Assembly (NCBI GenBank): GCA_047495785.1
Contig: JBLDXI010000020.1
Location: forward strand, 62,001 to 126,000
Reading direction: 5' to 3'
DNA from: Lepidodermella squamata
Lineage: Eukaryota; Gastrotricha
DNA: 64,000 nt
Made by a program: the position numbers and the translations under genes
The notes under the pieces: generated by a model
Database searches by the model: none
What the model saw: the letters and a program-made list of their open reading frames with translations, nothing else
What the model was told of the DNA's origin: nothing
Shown: in pieces, positions 1-12,800 of the stretch
Layout: every line of letters starts with the position of its first letter
How positions within the stretch are numbered: position 1 is the first letter of the stretch

Positions 1-399
1 TTAACGCTGGAGCGAGGGAATGTGTCGGCCTGGAATAAGTAATCAATTTTATCGATATAAAGCCGCAGCTAGAGGGCGCGGCGCAGTTTGCCACTTAATT
101 TTCTTTTAACCTCATACCGACCAAAAGAGTGATCGGTTGGAATCTTGAAATTGTTGTAAATATAATTCTTCGGAAAAATAAAGTTTGTGATACACGTTCG
201 TCGATAAATGTTGCGTCTTTCCTTGATGGCGTTCGTAAAGAAAAGCAGACTAGGCAGATTTAGTTTATTGTCAATTGGTTTTAATTGCACAGCAAATCCA
301 CTCAAGTTTCTCTTATCCGATCAGATGAGTTTTCAAGAGAAGCTAGAATTCGGAGTCACCGAATTCAACTTCGATTCTTATTCTGAAAGCGCAAAATTA

Positions 400-2561
400 T
401 GTAATCGGTGGAGATTGTAATATTAACCATATGCATTCTGTGAACAAGAGTAATTTCGTAGACTTGATTTGTGCTCATGGACTGGATTTGTCATTTACAT
501 ACGTAGGCAGACTATTACGCGCCCGAAATCGCAAACGATGCTTGACTGTTCTTGTATCTCCTATTCGCCGGAGAAGGTCGTTCTAACTGGAGCCACCGAG
601 GGTATTAGCGATCACAGAGGAATCGCTTTAGTAGCAACGGTCGAAAAATCTAGGACCAATTCAGCTTCAACTACCTTGGGGAAAGATTTCAACAAAATTA
701 ACAAGGATTATAGAGCCTCTAAGAAAACGCCATTTCCATAACAAAATAACGCTGAGGAGTTAATAGCCAATTTGAATAGCGCCATTCTGGAGGCGATATA
801 TCGGAAACAGCGCCAGAACGAAAAAGCAGTGTTCGGAAAAACACTGAATCTCATGAAACAAATGAACGCGATATCGATAAATTATTATCATTTCGTAAAA
901 ACTGCACGCAGATCAGCGCCATCGACGGAAAGCAAGACGAGCCAGGTATTGGCGTCAAGTGGCCGATTTTCATTATCTCCTGTTTTCCTACTTTCGAACA
1001 ATGCCTTTCAGTTCTAATAAAAAAATATCTATGTAACATTCTGTTAATCTCGCCCCCATCTCAATTCGGCTTTAGGAAGTATCACTCAACCGAGACTGGC
1101 CTTGCGAAAATGACCCACGATTGACGTTGTGCAATAGACAAGGGCTTCATGACAGCTGTGGTTAGCATCGACATGAGTAAAGCCTTCGATACTCTGAGCA
1201 CATACCGTATTTCGTGTCCTCTTTGCATAGCGCAGGTTTTGGAAAATTATCCCAGACCGCCACCTTGGACTTCGGAGTACCTCAAGGTTCCGTTTCAGGG
1301 TCTTTCTTATTTACGATTTATGTCAATGAATTATCTCTGACTTCACTAAAGTCCACTGTTATTATACAATATATATGCCGACACCAATACGACGACACCA
1401 AAATGTAATTTTCGGCAGAAAAGAGTCGGACATGGTTGTGGATAGCTCAAGTCCGGCGGCCAGATTCCAGAGGCCCGAGCCCGGCGCTGAAAAATAGCGC
1501 TGGTTACCATTGGCTTGGGAAGTGTTCATTCAACACTATGCAGTATGCATGAACTGCTGATCAACAGTCGCCATGACAAAGTCCGGTCTATGATCGCCAC
1601 AGCGCTACGCAAAAACGGCGTTTTAAATGTTTTAAATTAGATGTTATGGCAACTCGCCTCCTGAAGTACGCTTTGAGCTATATGGTCAGCCCCTGCCTCA
1701 GGTCAACCGCGCACGCTACCTCGGGATCTACCTCACACCCCAGCTAAGTTGGAATTACCATCTTGAAATAATTGCCTCAAAACTGAAGCCTCGCCTTGGC
1801 GCCCTCTACGCCCTGGCCAAGCGGCACGTTTTGCTTAAACACCTTTGTGTGCTCTTTTATAAAACCATTGTGTTTGAGGTTGTAAGTTGAAAAAAATCCG
1901 CACGCTGATTGGTCAGTTGGCTCGTATCCATGACTCCGCCTTGCTACTTGATCGTGCGATCTATATAATTTGTGGCTTTTATTATTTTTATGAAGGCCGT
2001 ATCGTAGCACGCGTTTCCAACAAATGCGTAAAACCATTCATAAAAAGATATTTTTTGCAAACATTTTATGGATCGCACGATCAAGTAGCAAGGCGGAGTC
2101 ATGGATACGAGCCAACTGACCAATCAGCGTGCGGATTTTTTCAACTTACAACCTCAAACACAATGACAGTCCTGGAGTCCTTGGTTGCCTATGGAGCCCC
2201 TGCCCTTCGCTGCCTTGCGCCCTCCTCGGTTGGAAAACTGTTGGAAATTCAAGCCCACTGCCTTCGAGCCTTGTTCGATCTGCCCTTCGAAACGGTTATA
2301 GTTGACGTAATCGCTTACGCCAGAGTCGACTCCATTGAGGATGTCTTCCTTGATGCCTTCAAACGCTATGGCGAACGCTGCTTAGCAGCAGGTATGGCGG
2401 ACTACATCAACTACGTCTGTGGTATTCGCCCAACGTCAGAAGACGCTCGCAAAGTTCTTGCCGACAAGTGCCCAGCTTGGCATTTACGCGAAGTTCCAAA
2501 ACCTAGCCAGCAGAGCCTCTCACACGACCCACGGGACTGGCTACAAGTCGTTTGCCAGTAA
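400..2561 (+). pseudogene. Decayed non-LTR retrotransposon (LINE) with APE endonuclease and reverse transcriptase remnants
   Basis: Pieces of a LINE polyprotein can be read in order but in different frames and with stops. An endonuclease-like GGDCNIN stretch lies near 415-440 and an ISDHRGIAL stretch near 605-630. An RT core follows: SIDMSKAFDTL near 1165-1195, then FGVPQGSVSG with IYVNELS near 1277-1340. The RT thumb region is at about 1660-1870 (RARYLGIYLTPQLSW, then LCVLFYKTIV) and resumes at about 2166-2561 (VAYGAPALRCLAPSS). The plus-strand orientation is clear. The coding potential is lost through frameshifts, so it is a relic. The order endonuclease then RT fits the jockey/CR1-like LINEs, but I cannot assign a clade. 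The N-terminal ORF1 region is not recognisable. The 1,866-2,165 segment is a later insertion. Confidence 0.75.
1866..2165. mobile_element. Non-autonomous inverted-repeat element (MITE) inserted in the LINE
   Basis: About 95 bp at 1866-1961 reappears almost exactly as its reverse complement at 2071-2165. The outer end reads CATTGTGTTTGAGGTTG and the inner end GATCGTGCGATC. The roughly 110 bp loop codes for nothing. The insertion splits the LINE thumb domain between YKTIV and the VAYGAP stretch, so it is younger than the LINE. Superfamily is not assigned. Confidence 0.8.
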
Positions 2562-3552
2562 CCAGCACTCTTTTTAGAGAAACGGCGTATCTTTTCTACC
2601 GTTAATTTTCTACCGCCTTTTTACATTGTTGATTGCATCATAAATTTTTATGTCTATGATAACTTCATGTTTGGAGCTCGATTTCACTAGGCTCGAGTTA
2701 GTGAATGGGATTGTAAAGTCAGTTTTGGACTCAATGGGTAGATTTGGGAACGAGAGGTTAGAATTAGAGCACGACTTCGTGTACTTTGGGCTTGGGGATG
2801 GAAGGTTAGATTTGGGGAAGCTATCAACCCTTTACCTATTGCTATACTGAGAAGCGATCGACAGGAGCCTTCTCCGTGAAACCGAATGATGTACAGACTT
2901 TTTGTCTGTGGATTCACTGGTTTAAGTTGAAAACTCTAGTCTGAAAACTCTAGTCCTAAATTATGTCTATGGAGCATACTGAAGCGTCTCGCCCATAGAC
3001 ATTGGGTAAATTATGTCTTAAAATAATGAAAATTTGCTGAATTCGCAGGTATTATTGGAAAGCGTTCGACCCGAGCTGGTATTTGCCTCGCGGGGGATTT
3101 GAAACTGGCGGAAATAACTGCTAGGGATCAAGATGCATGGCAATTAGTGTGTAATAGCATCTAAAATTAGGAATTGTTGAGTAAATAGGGTAGTTCGCGA
3201 CCACCGATCGCCTGCGCCGCCAAACGTCCACTTAACCCTCATGGGTATGGCTTTGTTCTTATAACTAATTACCATCACAACATGCCTGAAAGTAGGATGA
3301 AAAATAAAAATAATTAATTTGGTCTTTATTTGGTCATTTGATAGATAGTGTCCGGAGAAAGACCATAGTGAACAGAAATAACGAGAACCTGCGCTTTTTC
3401 GGCAATCCACGCAGTGAAATCCTTATGTGTAGTGGGGCTACCAAACACCCTGATTCTCAGAGTTCGCAATTGGTTTTTACTTAAATAAAAATATGCGCGT
3501 AAAAAAAGATTGGCGCTTATTTAGAAACTATTTTATATAGTATTGAAATTAA
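2562..3552. other. Intergenic stretch, no gene seen
   Basis: No supported gene. It contains the motif AATTATGTCTATGG near 2961-2975, followed by CCCATAGACATT near 2990, the same short motif that forms the ends of the element at 35,827-36,616. Short ORFs here lack splice context or family similarity. Confidence 0.5.
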
Positions 3553-3667
3553 GTATAACGCCTTGGATCTGGTTTTAGACAGCAGGCGGATTTTAGGGCG
3601 CTAGGCCGAAGGCCGTTGCGCTCTAAAATCCGCCAGCTGGATGAAACTGGATCTCAGGCGTTGTACT
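3553..3667. repeat. Imperfect fold-back repeat
   Basis: An imperfect inverted repeat of about 48 bp per arm. The core arms, GGCGGATTTTAGGGCG and CGCTCTAAAATCCGCC, flank a short loop that is itself partly palindromic (GGCCGAAGGCC). Confidence 0.7.
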
Positions 3668-3671
3668 TTTT

Positions 3672-4620
3672 AATACGTGTCTGAAATAAAATCCGCTGAG
3701 CAGGACAGATCAATTTCAACGATTGTTTTTTTGGACGTGTCCAAGAAACGGCTCTCCCAAAATGACACCGGCTTATCTAAAAAGTGGTCACCGTCGATTG
3801 TTTCCATGTTTTCAATCACCGTGTCCAAGTGGTCCGATTAAGACACGGTTAAGCAGGCGGCATGTCGGTCTAGTGATAATGAAAAGCCCGCGCTTGGCTT
3901 TACTAGTCATCTCATTTGGCTTTTATTAATTTTGAATGCTACTAGCTATTTTTCTCACATTTTTGGCTATTTTGGCACAGCTATTTGGCACAGCTATTTT
4001 GGCATTCAGATTTCGTTAATCATCGAGCTTTGTCACGTCATTCAAAGTGACCAAGATGTGCAACTAGAGTAAGTTTGACTCTTTTCAAGCGTTCCCAGCA
4101 AAATCGATAGGCCTTATTTTGCTCAAATCAATCATTTCTTACTTTCGCAATATGATTGGCCTGATTTCAACAATTTTGAGAAATTTATCAGCCTTATTTT
4201 GCGCCGGTAAATTTTGATTTATTGATTATTATCGATTTTTTGAAATTCTGCGGCACTCATTGTAGCTGCATTGAGGGCTATGAGCTTATTTTTTTCATGG
4301 GCTGATTCTCTTACCCTATTGATTTGATTCTTGGTTTGCCAAAATTCCTCTTCGCGCGAAAATAATTGTCCAAACCCCACTTTTCATTTGTCACTATAAT
4401 CGAGCCAGCTGCTTCTTGTCGTAACATCTCGGTAAAAAACTTTTTCTCGAGATATTTTTGGCGTGTCCGACACAATGATGGATTAATTTCAGGCAGGCAG
4501 ATTTTTGAAGTCAGGAAGGCAGGACATCAAAAAATCGGCCTGCCTGAAATTAATCCATCATTGAGCAGGACGCACTGTCTGAAATTGGAGCGAAGGCGGA
4601 TTTTATTTCAGACATGTATT
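3672..4620. mobile_element. Candidate element with short terminal inverted repeats
   Basis: The left end reads GTCTGAAATAAAATCCGC (about 3680-3697) and the right end is its complement (about 4596-4613), both next to a TAATAC/GTATTA sequence. The interior has no coding capacity. A separate hairpin sits near the right end. It may be a MITE or a composite of several fold-backs. Confidence 0.45.
4474..4562. repeat. Long perfect-looking hairpin
   Basis: Arms of about 33 bp, AATGATGGATTAATTTCAGG and onward, are mirrored by a complement ending at 4562. The spacer between them is about 23 bp. Confidence 0.75.
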
Positions 4621-5132
4621 AACACTTTAAATGCCAAAAATAGACTGCGAGGTCCGATATTTGGGTCTAATTCCTGGGTCTGTCAAAAAGTCATTTTTTT
4701 CGGGTCAACGATGCGTCGAGGGGCAAAATGCCTGACGGCAAAGTGTAGGCCATGACCTGGCGGTTCTTTTGACACCGAATTTGGGGCCAAAGACTTCAAG
4801 GAACGCACAGAAATCAAACTTGAAAAACGGTGAAATTTCGATTGTTGCGCCATAATCTGGGTCTCATAATTAGGTCCAATTCTTGGGTCTGATTTTTGGC
4901 TCTAATCCAAAATTTTCGACGTTATTTCACTGTCATTTTCAATGACCTGCTCAGACCTTATGGCCCCAAATTCGGTGTCAAAAGAACCGCCAGGTCATGG
5001 CCTACACTTTGCCGTCAGGCATTTTGCCCCTCGACGCATCGTTGACCCGAAAAAAATGACTTTTTGACAGACCCAGGAATTAGACCCAAATATCGGACCT
5101 CGCAGTCTATTTTTGGCATTTAAAGTGTTAAA
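4619..5132. mobile_element. piggyBac-like MITE with TTAA ends and about 167 bp inverted repeats
   Basis: Two arms (4623-4789 and 4961-5128) are near-perfect reverse complements. The element is bounded on both sides by TTAA (4619-4622 and 5129-5132), the target duplication typical of piggyBac transposons. The ends read CACTTTAAATGCC inward. The central 170 bp has no coding potential. Very high arm identity suggests recent insertion. Assignment to piggyBac rests on the TTAA duplication only. Confidence 0.8.
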
Positions 5133-6748
5133 CCGCAATATGGAAGAAATAGTAATTTGATTTGCAATTTGCAGAACATAGACCTGTCTGTAGGCTTCAA
5201 CTATATTCTCTTTATAGGTAATATTTACTCATCGATTGACAAACATTTCGATTGAAAAGCAACTCCGTCAGCCGTCAGCATTTCTAGATGTTGATAAAAA
5301 AAAACCTTAATTTTGGCTCAGCACTCCTTTTTCGGCCCTGCCTCGTTCAATTAAAGGAAATCGGTGGAATAAAACGACGTATCAACAGTCAACAGGCCAC
5401 GTATTTTATTGCGGCTATCATATTCTTCGGCAACTATTTTAAGGCAAACAAACAAGGAAGCGAATGCTAACTCAACATAGACAGTGGTGCGAGCGTTAAA
5501 AGCAGACATGGATGATACTAAGGTCCTCGCAGTCGCAACTGGCGATTTCATATTGAAAATGGCAGTCTCGGCAGCAACGAAGTCTAATTGGCGCAGATTT
5601 GGCTGGTTAGTCAGTAGCAAGAACGACGCAGTGAGACAACAATCATTCGAGTCGTTAATGATAATAATAACAATGTCAAAAGCAAGCGATCCCTCTCACA
5701 AGTCAAAACAATATTTAGGCGACGAGTCTTCGGAAACCTTCCAAATCAGCACAAAGATGCGCGCACCCAATACAATGCATAGCAGTACATGTAATTTGCA
5801 TTTTCTTAGAGAATTATTATCATCAACCAGCGAAATTCATGATTATCGTCACTAATCAACACCGCTGTCGTATTTGCCGTAATTAGATATTATCATTTGG
5901 TAGCAACTTCAGGTAGCAGCCCACATGTTGTGCTGAGAAGATGGTGCGCACAATTTGTGCATCGTTGACTAGGCTGACGACATGCCGGTTTCTTTAGTCT
6001 TTTTAGTTGTTTGTTTCTAGCGATAAAAGCCGGGAAACAGTCATCACAAGTCGTTATATTTTTATTTCGAATACAACGTGCCAGCATCGACGGGGAAACC
6101 TAGTGTCCAGGTCGGCGCGTGCCACGACGCAACTGACAAGAAGAATTTTAGCATCAGAGGGGAAACTGCAGCAAGAGAGAGAGGCAGGCCTTCCGCATAG
6201 TTTGTCTTCGTTTTCTCACCATAACAACAAGTAATAGCATACTGTAAATAAGAGGATTCGTAAAAATGGTAGCGTATAGAAACCAAAACAGTCAGGGAAC
6301 AAACGACGTGTTGCCGTCGTCATAGATGTGCGAAGCTGATGATGGATCTCGTCAGACATAAGAGCCACAAGTACACAAGGTAAAACAATTTGATTGATTG
6401 TTTGTCTCTAAACGATGACAGTGGTGGTAGGCGCAAATGATTTCCATGCCTACTCGAAGCGCGGACTGACGAGTATGTGAGTAAAACGCATAGTGGCTTA
6501 CTAAGTCTGCGAAGAGCAAAAAGTGTGGCAGTCGTTTGTTTCCTCTCTTGGTGCGCGCGGTAACACAAAGTAGAACTATCCATGTACGCAGCAACAATAC
6601 AGCCAGTAAATACATCCATTAATGCAGTTCATGCATAAACTTTATACAATAGTAATTAATATAGATTTATCAATTTCCAATGATTAATTTGTTTCATCGT
6701 AGAATATGACAGCGCGGTGGATTGGCTAAGATTCTCTCGTGGTGTGAT
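5133..6748. other. Intergenic, downstream of tropomyosin
   Basis: Several short open frames occur on both strands (for example about 5,484-5,855), but none has a plausible start, splice partner or family signature. It probably holds the tropomyosin 3' untranslated region near 6,600-6,748. Confidence 0.5.
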
Positions 6749-6831
6749 TTAAAAACCGGTCAGCTCGGCGAACGTTCGGTCCAGCTCGGCGCTGATCGTG
6801 CGGTATTTCTCCTTCTCGGCATCAAGCTCGG
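6749..6831 (-). CDS. Tropomyosin terminal exon 9b (muscle-like end)
   Basis: 83 nt including TAA. It encodes [20 protein letters not shown], ending FAELTGF, close to the muscle-type arthropod end. As the last exon in transcription order it probably carries the distal polyadenylation site. Confidence 0.9.
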
Positions 6832-9800
6832 CTGAATTCGCAAAAAAACAAACATTAAGATTATTTAGATTCAAGTCAAGCCACGAGACAACAAATATGC
6901 TCATGCATTGGCTTTGTTCAGCATCGTCATGCATCCGGGATTTCAGCAAGCTGTTTTTTTTTACAAAAATATGCAATTAATCATGCTCTCTCTTGCATGC
7001 AAAAAAATCATGCTTTAGACTGGGTTGCCGGGTATTAAAAGACTCCAGGTCGCTTTTGGAGATAACGGTGATTTTTATTTACAAGCACGGGATTTCATTC
7101 CAGCAAATACACCCATGTCTCCAACGCTTTTATTTGGTTACACGGTAACACGTTTACACTAGCTTTGACGTTTGACTTGACAGAATCAAGCGTGTTGTGT
7201 ACTCCTCGAGAACATATCGTCCGTCATAGGATGATGATAGAGAAGAAACGCGGGTGATCTGCTGACAGAGGGCTCCACTGCTCAAGAGTAAAAAAATAAG
7301 GATATGCTGATGATACTCGTTTGCTCCAAGCGATTGCAGTTTAAGGAGGCTTCTAGGAGACACATTCACACGCTAAGGCGAATATTGGCAGTCCAGAAAT
7401 CGAATGGGGTTTACAAAGAATTATATGTCAACACAACCGTGGAACAAGTAACAACAATTTGATATCAGTTGGTATCGAACATATAATGTATACAGAACAA
7501 AATGCAGAACAGCACCAGATAAAGTTTTCCTAATTTTCTTGTTGATGTTTACAGCAGCAAAACCTTCTGCTAACGCTAAGGAAAAGACGGACCAGATGGG
7601 GTGGCCGTCGATTCGGGGCTCGGTCAGGAGTGGTTTACATTTGTGCGAGTTCGTTTAGAGATTGGTCAATCTCCTCCCTCAGCTGGCGAACCTCCTCAGT
7701 CTTGGCCAACAGTTCCTCTGTATAAGACAATGAGAAACATCAGTCAAGTGCCGCGCTCTTGGACCAAGCATTATAGCGGTCAGATCGAGGATCATCTGAA
7801 ATTGTTACGGTTTTGCGAAGCTGCGTGAGTTTATGTAAAAAATAGCGTGTGGCAGGATTAATCATCGAAATTTCTAGTCAGTATTAGAATGAAAGTGTTA
7901 AATGTTTCGGCTAACGAGAGGATAAACCGAGTGAGCGAATATGATGAGCGCAGCGGGTAATTTGACCAAAGATGAAACATTTCACATTGTAATCGAGATG
8001 ATAAAAATCGACATGTTGGGTACAAATAGGCGAGGACACGCACACAGGTAATGAAATTCAGCGAACTGCAACCCTTCATCACCGTCAACATACCCTCGGA
8101 CTTGTCAAAGTCGCGTTGAACGCGCTGCCAGGCACGAGTGGCAGCTTCAGCACGAGTTTCAACCTACCCCACCAGAGAGTCGACAAGTTCAAGATAGGAA
8201 TGTACATCACAACGACAACCATCACATTGAGACCCGCTGTCTTATCGAATTCATCTATGGCAGACCCTTCCCTGACCGATTTGGGTAGTACGGGAGAGCA
8301 GTGATTGTTAATGGCGAAGCCAAGAGGCAAGTTGGATCACGTCAAACAGAGACTCGATAGCTACGTATAACAAGAATCGATTGCTAAGAGCGCCACACGA
8401 AGCGAGATTTTGAACAGAGTGGATGGAAAATGAAGAATGGGACCGGATGTCTTCTCAATTCATAAAATTGGGCTTCTTACCCGAGCTTTTATCGAATTCT
8501 TGCTGCAGCTTCTTCCAGCTGCGTTCGGCTGTTTCGGCGCGATGCTCAGCCTTAGCACAGCAGTCAATTACAGATTCATGATTAGGTAACAGGGCCATGG
8601 TGGTAAGGGGTCTCTAACGATACTAGTTTCTTCAACTTGACATATATATGAACAATTATAATTCAGTATTTCTCTTTGGCCTGAAGGATACTCAAGTTAA
8701 TATCTCTTTCCATCAGTTACCGCGTGTACACGTAGTAGTAGTGGTAGTAGTTAGATGGTACCCAGTGCATGATTAGCCGACAAGCAATGCAAAGCCTCTG
8801 TTGTTAATTGCCTTAAGCCTAAAAAATTATTATGTCAAAGCGCAAACCTTCCGTCCGGTCGAGGAGTTTTTGCATGTGTAGTAGTTCACGCTGGGAATGT
8901 TCCGATTTAGCTTCAGCCTTCAGTTTCGAAGCGGGAGGTAGTAGAACAACAGCAAGGCATGTTATTAAGCAGGCAGGGAAGAAAAAACAAACGTTGTCAG
9001 TGGAAATTCAAACGGTTCCGCACACGGACTCAGTCAAATCGGATCAGGAAATCTAGTCCCTAGCTTAATTTCACATTCCTAACACCTCAATTCTAACAAA
9101 CACTCCCGTTTTGACTCCAGTCATTCCGTACTTAATCTGATAGTGGATGACGGCGCAAAAATCGTCAACACTGGTTATCATAATTTATTATGACACTACA
9201 GCATGCTACATGCGCATATCATGCATCAATGGCTAAAATAAGGCAATTTACGCCTACATGCGCATTCCTGGCCGTGCTTATTCATGCGCACTTGAATGCA
9301 TGCCCACTCACCTTCCAATCTATCGACTTCTTTCTGAAGCTTGTTGCAAGTTCGCTCAGCTTCAGCGGCGCGATTTTCGGCCTAATATTACATGATTTCC
9401 CGTAAAATTTAGCACCCACGTAAGACTTTGATAGACTACACGGTATCAACTAGCATAAGTCTATCCCTCTCAGTCGTTTGTCACACCCGCCAATCGTACA
9501 TGATAAGGGAAGTAAAAGTTGACTTACGTCCTTGAGACGAGCAGTGAGGTCGCGGATTTGCTCTTCATACTGATCCTCGCGAGCAGAAGCCTGTGAAATT
9601 AGAATACAGTAGTAAATACGGGGTGAAAATGTGAGATCTTCAAAATGTGTTGAGATGTGTGCTACCAGATCGCATACAACTTTCGATTAAAATCATAAGT
9701 ATTGAAGCATAAAGCATGAAAGCTCTCCATAGTTTCGGTTGCTGGATCTTCTGGGCGCCAGTCGAATATTGAATATTTTTACCTCTTGTTCGTGGAGTTC

Positions 9801-12800
9801 CAAAGTCTTCAAGCTGTTGCCGACAACCTTGAGCTCTTCCTCGACTTCATGGAGCTTACTGTACAATATAAAGCGGTTTAGGTCTACGAATTCAGATTCA
9901 TGGGACTGGTGGAGGCATGTGGTCTGGTTTTAGTTTCTGTATCGTGCTTTTGTTAGCAATAGATATGCGGTTAGTTTTCATTGGTCGATGAATCGTCTTC
10001 CAAGCTTTCACGAGCTCTTACCCTATCTGTTTGAATCAAGTTGCAGGTTCGAAATATTCTTACCTTCAACAAATTCGATTCGTATGCTTTCACTCGAGAT
10101 AACGCTGCCCGCATTTCGCCTTCGAGCTCGTGAATTCGGCTATAGCGGCGAGCAGTTAGATGGAAAAGAAAACACAGCAATTTGTTAGTCAATGCAAGCA
10201 ATGTAAAAATGCAATAAAATGCCTCTAGGCATGCCAATCGAAGGTGTTAACAGGGTTTTCAAAGAAGCAGCAGCAACTGCAGCGTTTTTTTTACGTAATT
10301 CTTATATTCGTAGTTTAGCCTGTTGTATGCGATCATCAGAAGGGTTAATGAAACTATGTGCGCGCGTAAAATTAGGAAGCGTCAAGCGACTATTCGATGA
10401 GATCTTAAACAGTTGTACCAACCTCAGCCTCTTTGTTTTCAAGAGTTTTCAAGTTCTGAGTCATGACACGCAGGTCCTCCTCGAGCTGCTTGACCTTGCT
10501 GTTAGCGCGACATGCGAGTAAAAAATAAAATTTAGCAATGTGTCGCAATATCCGTGGGTCAAACACGCGGTTTCAAATATTAATAAGCGAAAACACATCA
10601 AATTGCCTCAATTGGGTAGTTTTGCAGAATTTTCATATCTTCGTATTTTAATCGCTTAGCAACACAGGGGAGAGAAAGCAAATCACCATCATAGAATGAA
10701 AATGATATTAATCGGGAAAGATATGGGATAAAGGGGTGAATGTCGCCACTTACGTTTCGGCGGCATCAGCGCGCTCTTCGGCGCGAGCCAAATCACCCTC
10801 GCAGACGACTAGACGGCGAGAAAGCTACGCACGCAATGAATTCGCAAATCAATTCAAATTGAGAAATGAGCAGTGGAAATGGAACGCACGATCGTTGCTG
10901 CCGCTTTTACGCAAGTTCGCATTATTTTCGCAAAAATTGATAAAATAAATTATAACAAAAAAACGATAATGAATAACGCTGGGGGCTTATAAATTTAACC
11001 ATGCAAAACACAAAATCATAACTGCATGCTTTGATTTTAAACAATAAACAATAATTGACGATAGGACACAACTAACCGATCCAATTCTCCATTCCTTTCT
11101 TCAGTTCGTTCGAGTTCGCCTTCCAAGACAACAACTTTACGTTGAGCCTATCATCCATGCAGCGTCGTAAAATAAAAACGGGATGTGAGAAAACCTCCAT
11201 GCGAAGTAAAAACAATAAAATATTCGCTTTGTAGCAGCCTAGCAAGCGGTTAGCGCGCCCAATCATCATTCGTCACACCCATCACAGCAACAGACCACAT
11301 ACGACGTGCTCAATGGGACTTGGGTCGAAATGGTGAACTGAAACTTACGCTTCAGCAGCCGCGAGACGGCCCTCCGATCGTTCAAGATCACCCTCGGTAA
11401 CTTGGAGCTTGCGGACAGTCTAACAGCATCGGTAACAGAAAAGTTTAGAAATTTCTCGGAAACTGGGCATGCCACTGCAAATCCACTCGTCGTATGGTTC
11501 AATCGCTCATTTTCGTCATATGACAATTATCAAAAGAAGAGTTCAGAACACGCTGGTATAGTGGTGCTACGGTTTGGTTTAAAGAAATCCAAATCAAGTA
11601 TGACCCTTTTTCGTGCAATATGTCTATCTTTCGATTTCTTTGGGCTAGTCATCACTCATCACAACTCAATCAGAATGTTCAAACATAACAAGCAAGCCCG
11701 TTCCCATGTTAGCGGCGGCAGGACTGAAGTCTGCGTAAAATTTTGTTAAAAAGATGCTGTTTAATATCATGCATTTCATCTACGTGCCACAAGCTGTTGG
11801 TAGTAAAGTCTACATTCCGATCAATCAATAACCCTTCAAGCCTTCGAACCTCGTCGTATTTGCGATCGGCGTCTTCGGCCATGAACTTGGCGGTCTTCAG
11901 CTGTTCCTCAAGCTGATCGATACGTTCATCATCGGCAAGATGACGGCTCTCAAGAACCTTGCGACCACTGTATCGTTCGTAATTCAAATAGAAATTATTT
12001 CAATGATAGATCCACAAGCAATCATCTCATCCAACACACTCATCACATCATCATTAAATTCCGCGCACCTAACGCTTTCACTTATGGGGCCTTCGGAGAC
12101 GCATCGCGAAGCGGCAACGAGACAGCGCGGACCACAGAGACAACAATTATACTTACCTCGTCGTACTTCTTCTCGGCTTCGTTGGCCAGCTTGGTAGCTT
12201 CCTTTACCTGATCTTCCAGGTGGTAGATGCGGTCGTCATCGTTGATACCCTTGGTCTCAAGAACCTTGCGAGCGCTATTTAAACACGTGAATAGTTGAGT
12301 CACGGAAACAAGCGACAAGGTCCCGTCGCAAGCTACAAGTTGCCCATTAGCAAGCCGAATGATAAGCTTTGGCAATATTTAAATAAGCTTAACCTCTTCC
12401 ATCGCTGAGAGTCTATCATCTGATGAGTTTCTCAAAACTTTGAGAGTATCATTCAGTTCCTCAACGCGTTTATCTGACAAATTGAATCGCTGCTCCAACG
12501 CTCGTCGAGCTCTAAATATCACGAAAGGATGAACTAGTGATACCCTTAATAAATCTAGTTATGCCCGACCCAGACGAACTATCAACTAAAGCGAATCCCA
12601 GATGATGCCACTTGAAATACTTTCATTAATACATGCAGTAGTAGACTTGGTACACGCGCGCTATTACCGTTCGCTCTCATCGGCAGATTTCGAGGCTTCC
12701 TCCAACTTGGTCGAGGCCTCGGTGAGACGGCGCTCGGTCTGTTCGAGTTCGTCTTCCAGCAATCGCACGCGACGGTTGAGGGCGGCGACTTCTGACTCGG

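Noticed and set aside
5484-5855. 123-codon plus-strand frame
   Set aside because: It begins with GTG rather than ATG, has no recognisable motif and no convincing splice partner.
7154-7369. Additional tropomyosin-like terminal exon between 9a and 9b
   Set aside because: The frame has no heptad pattern and no matching phase or length.
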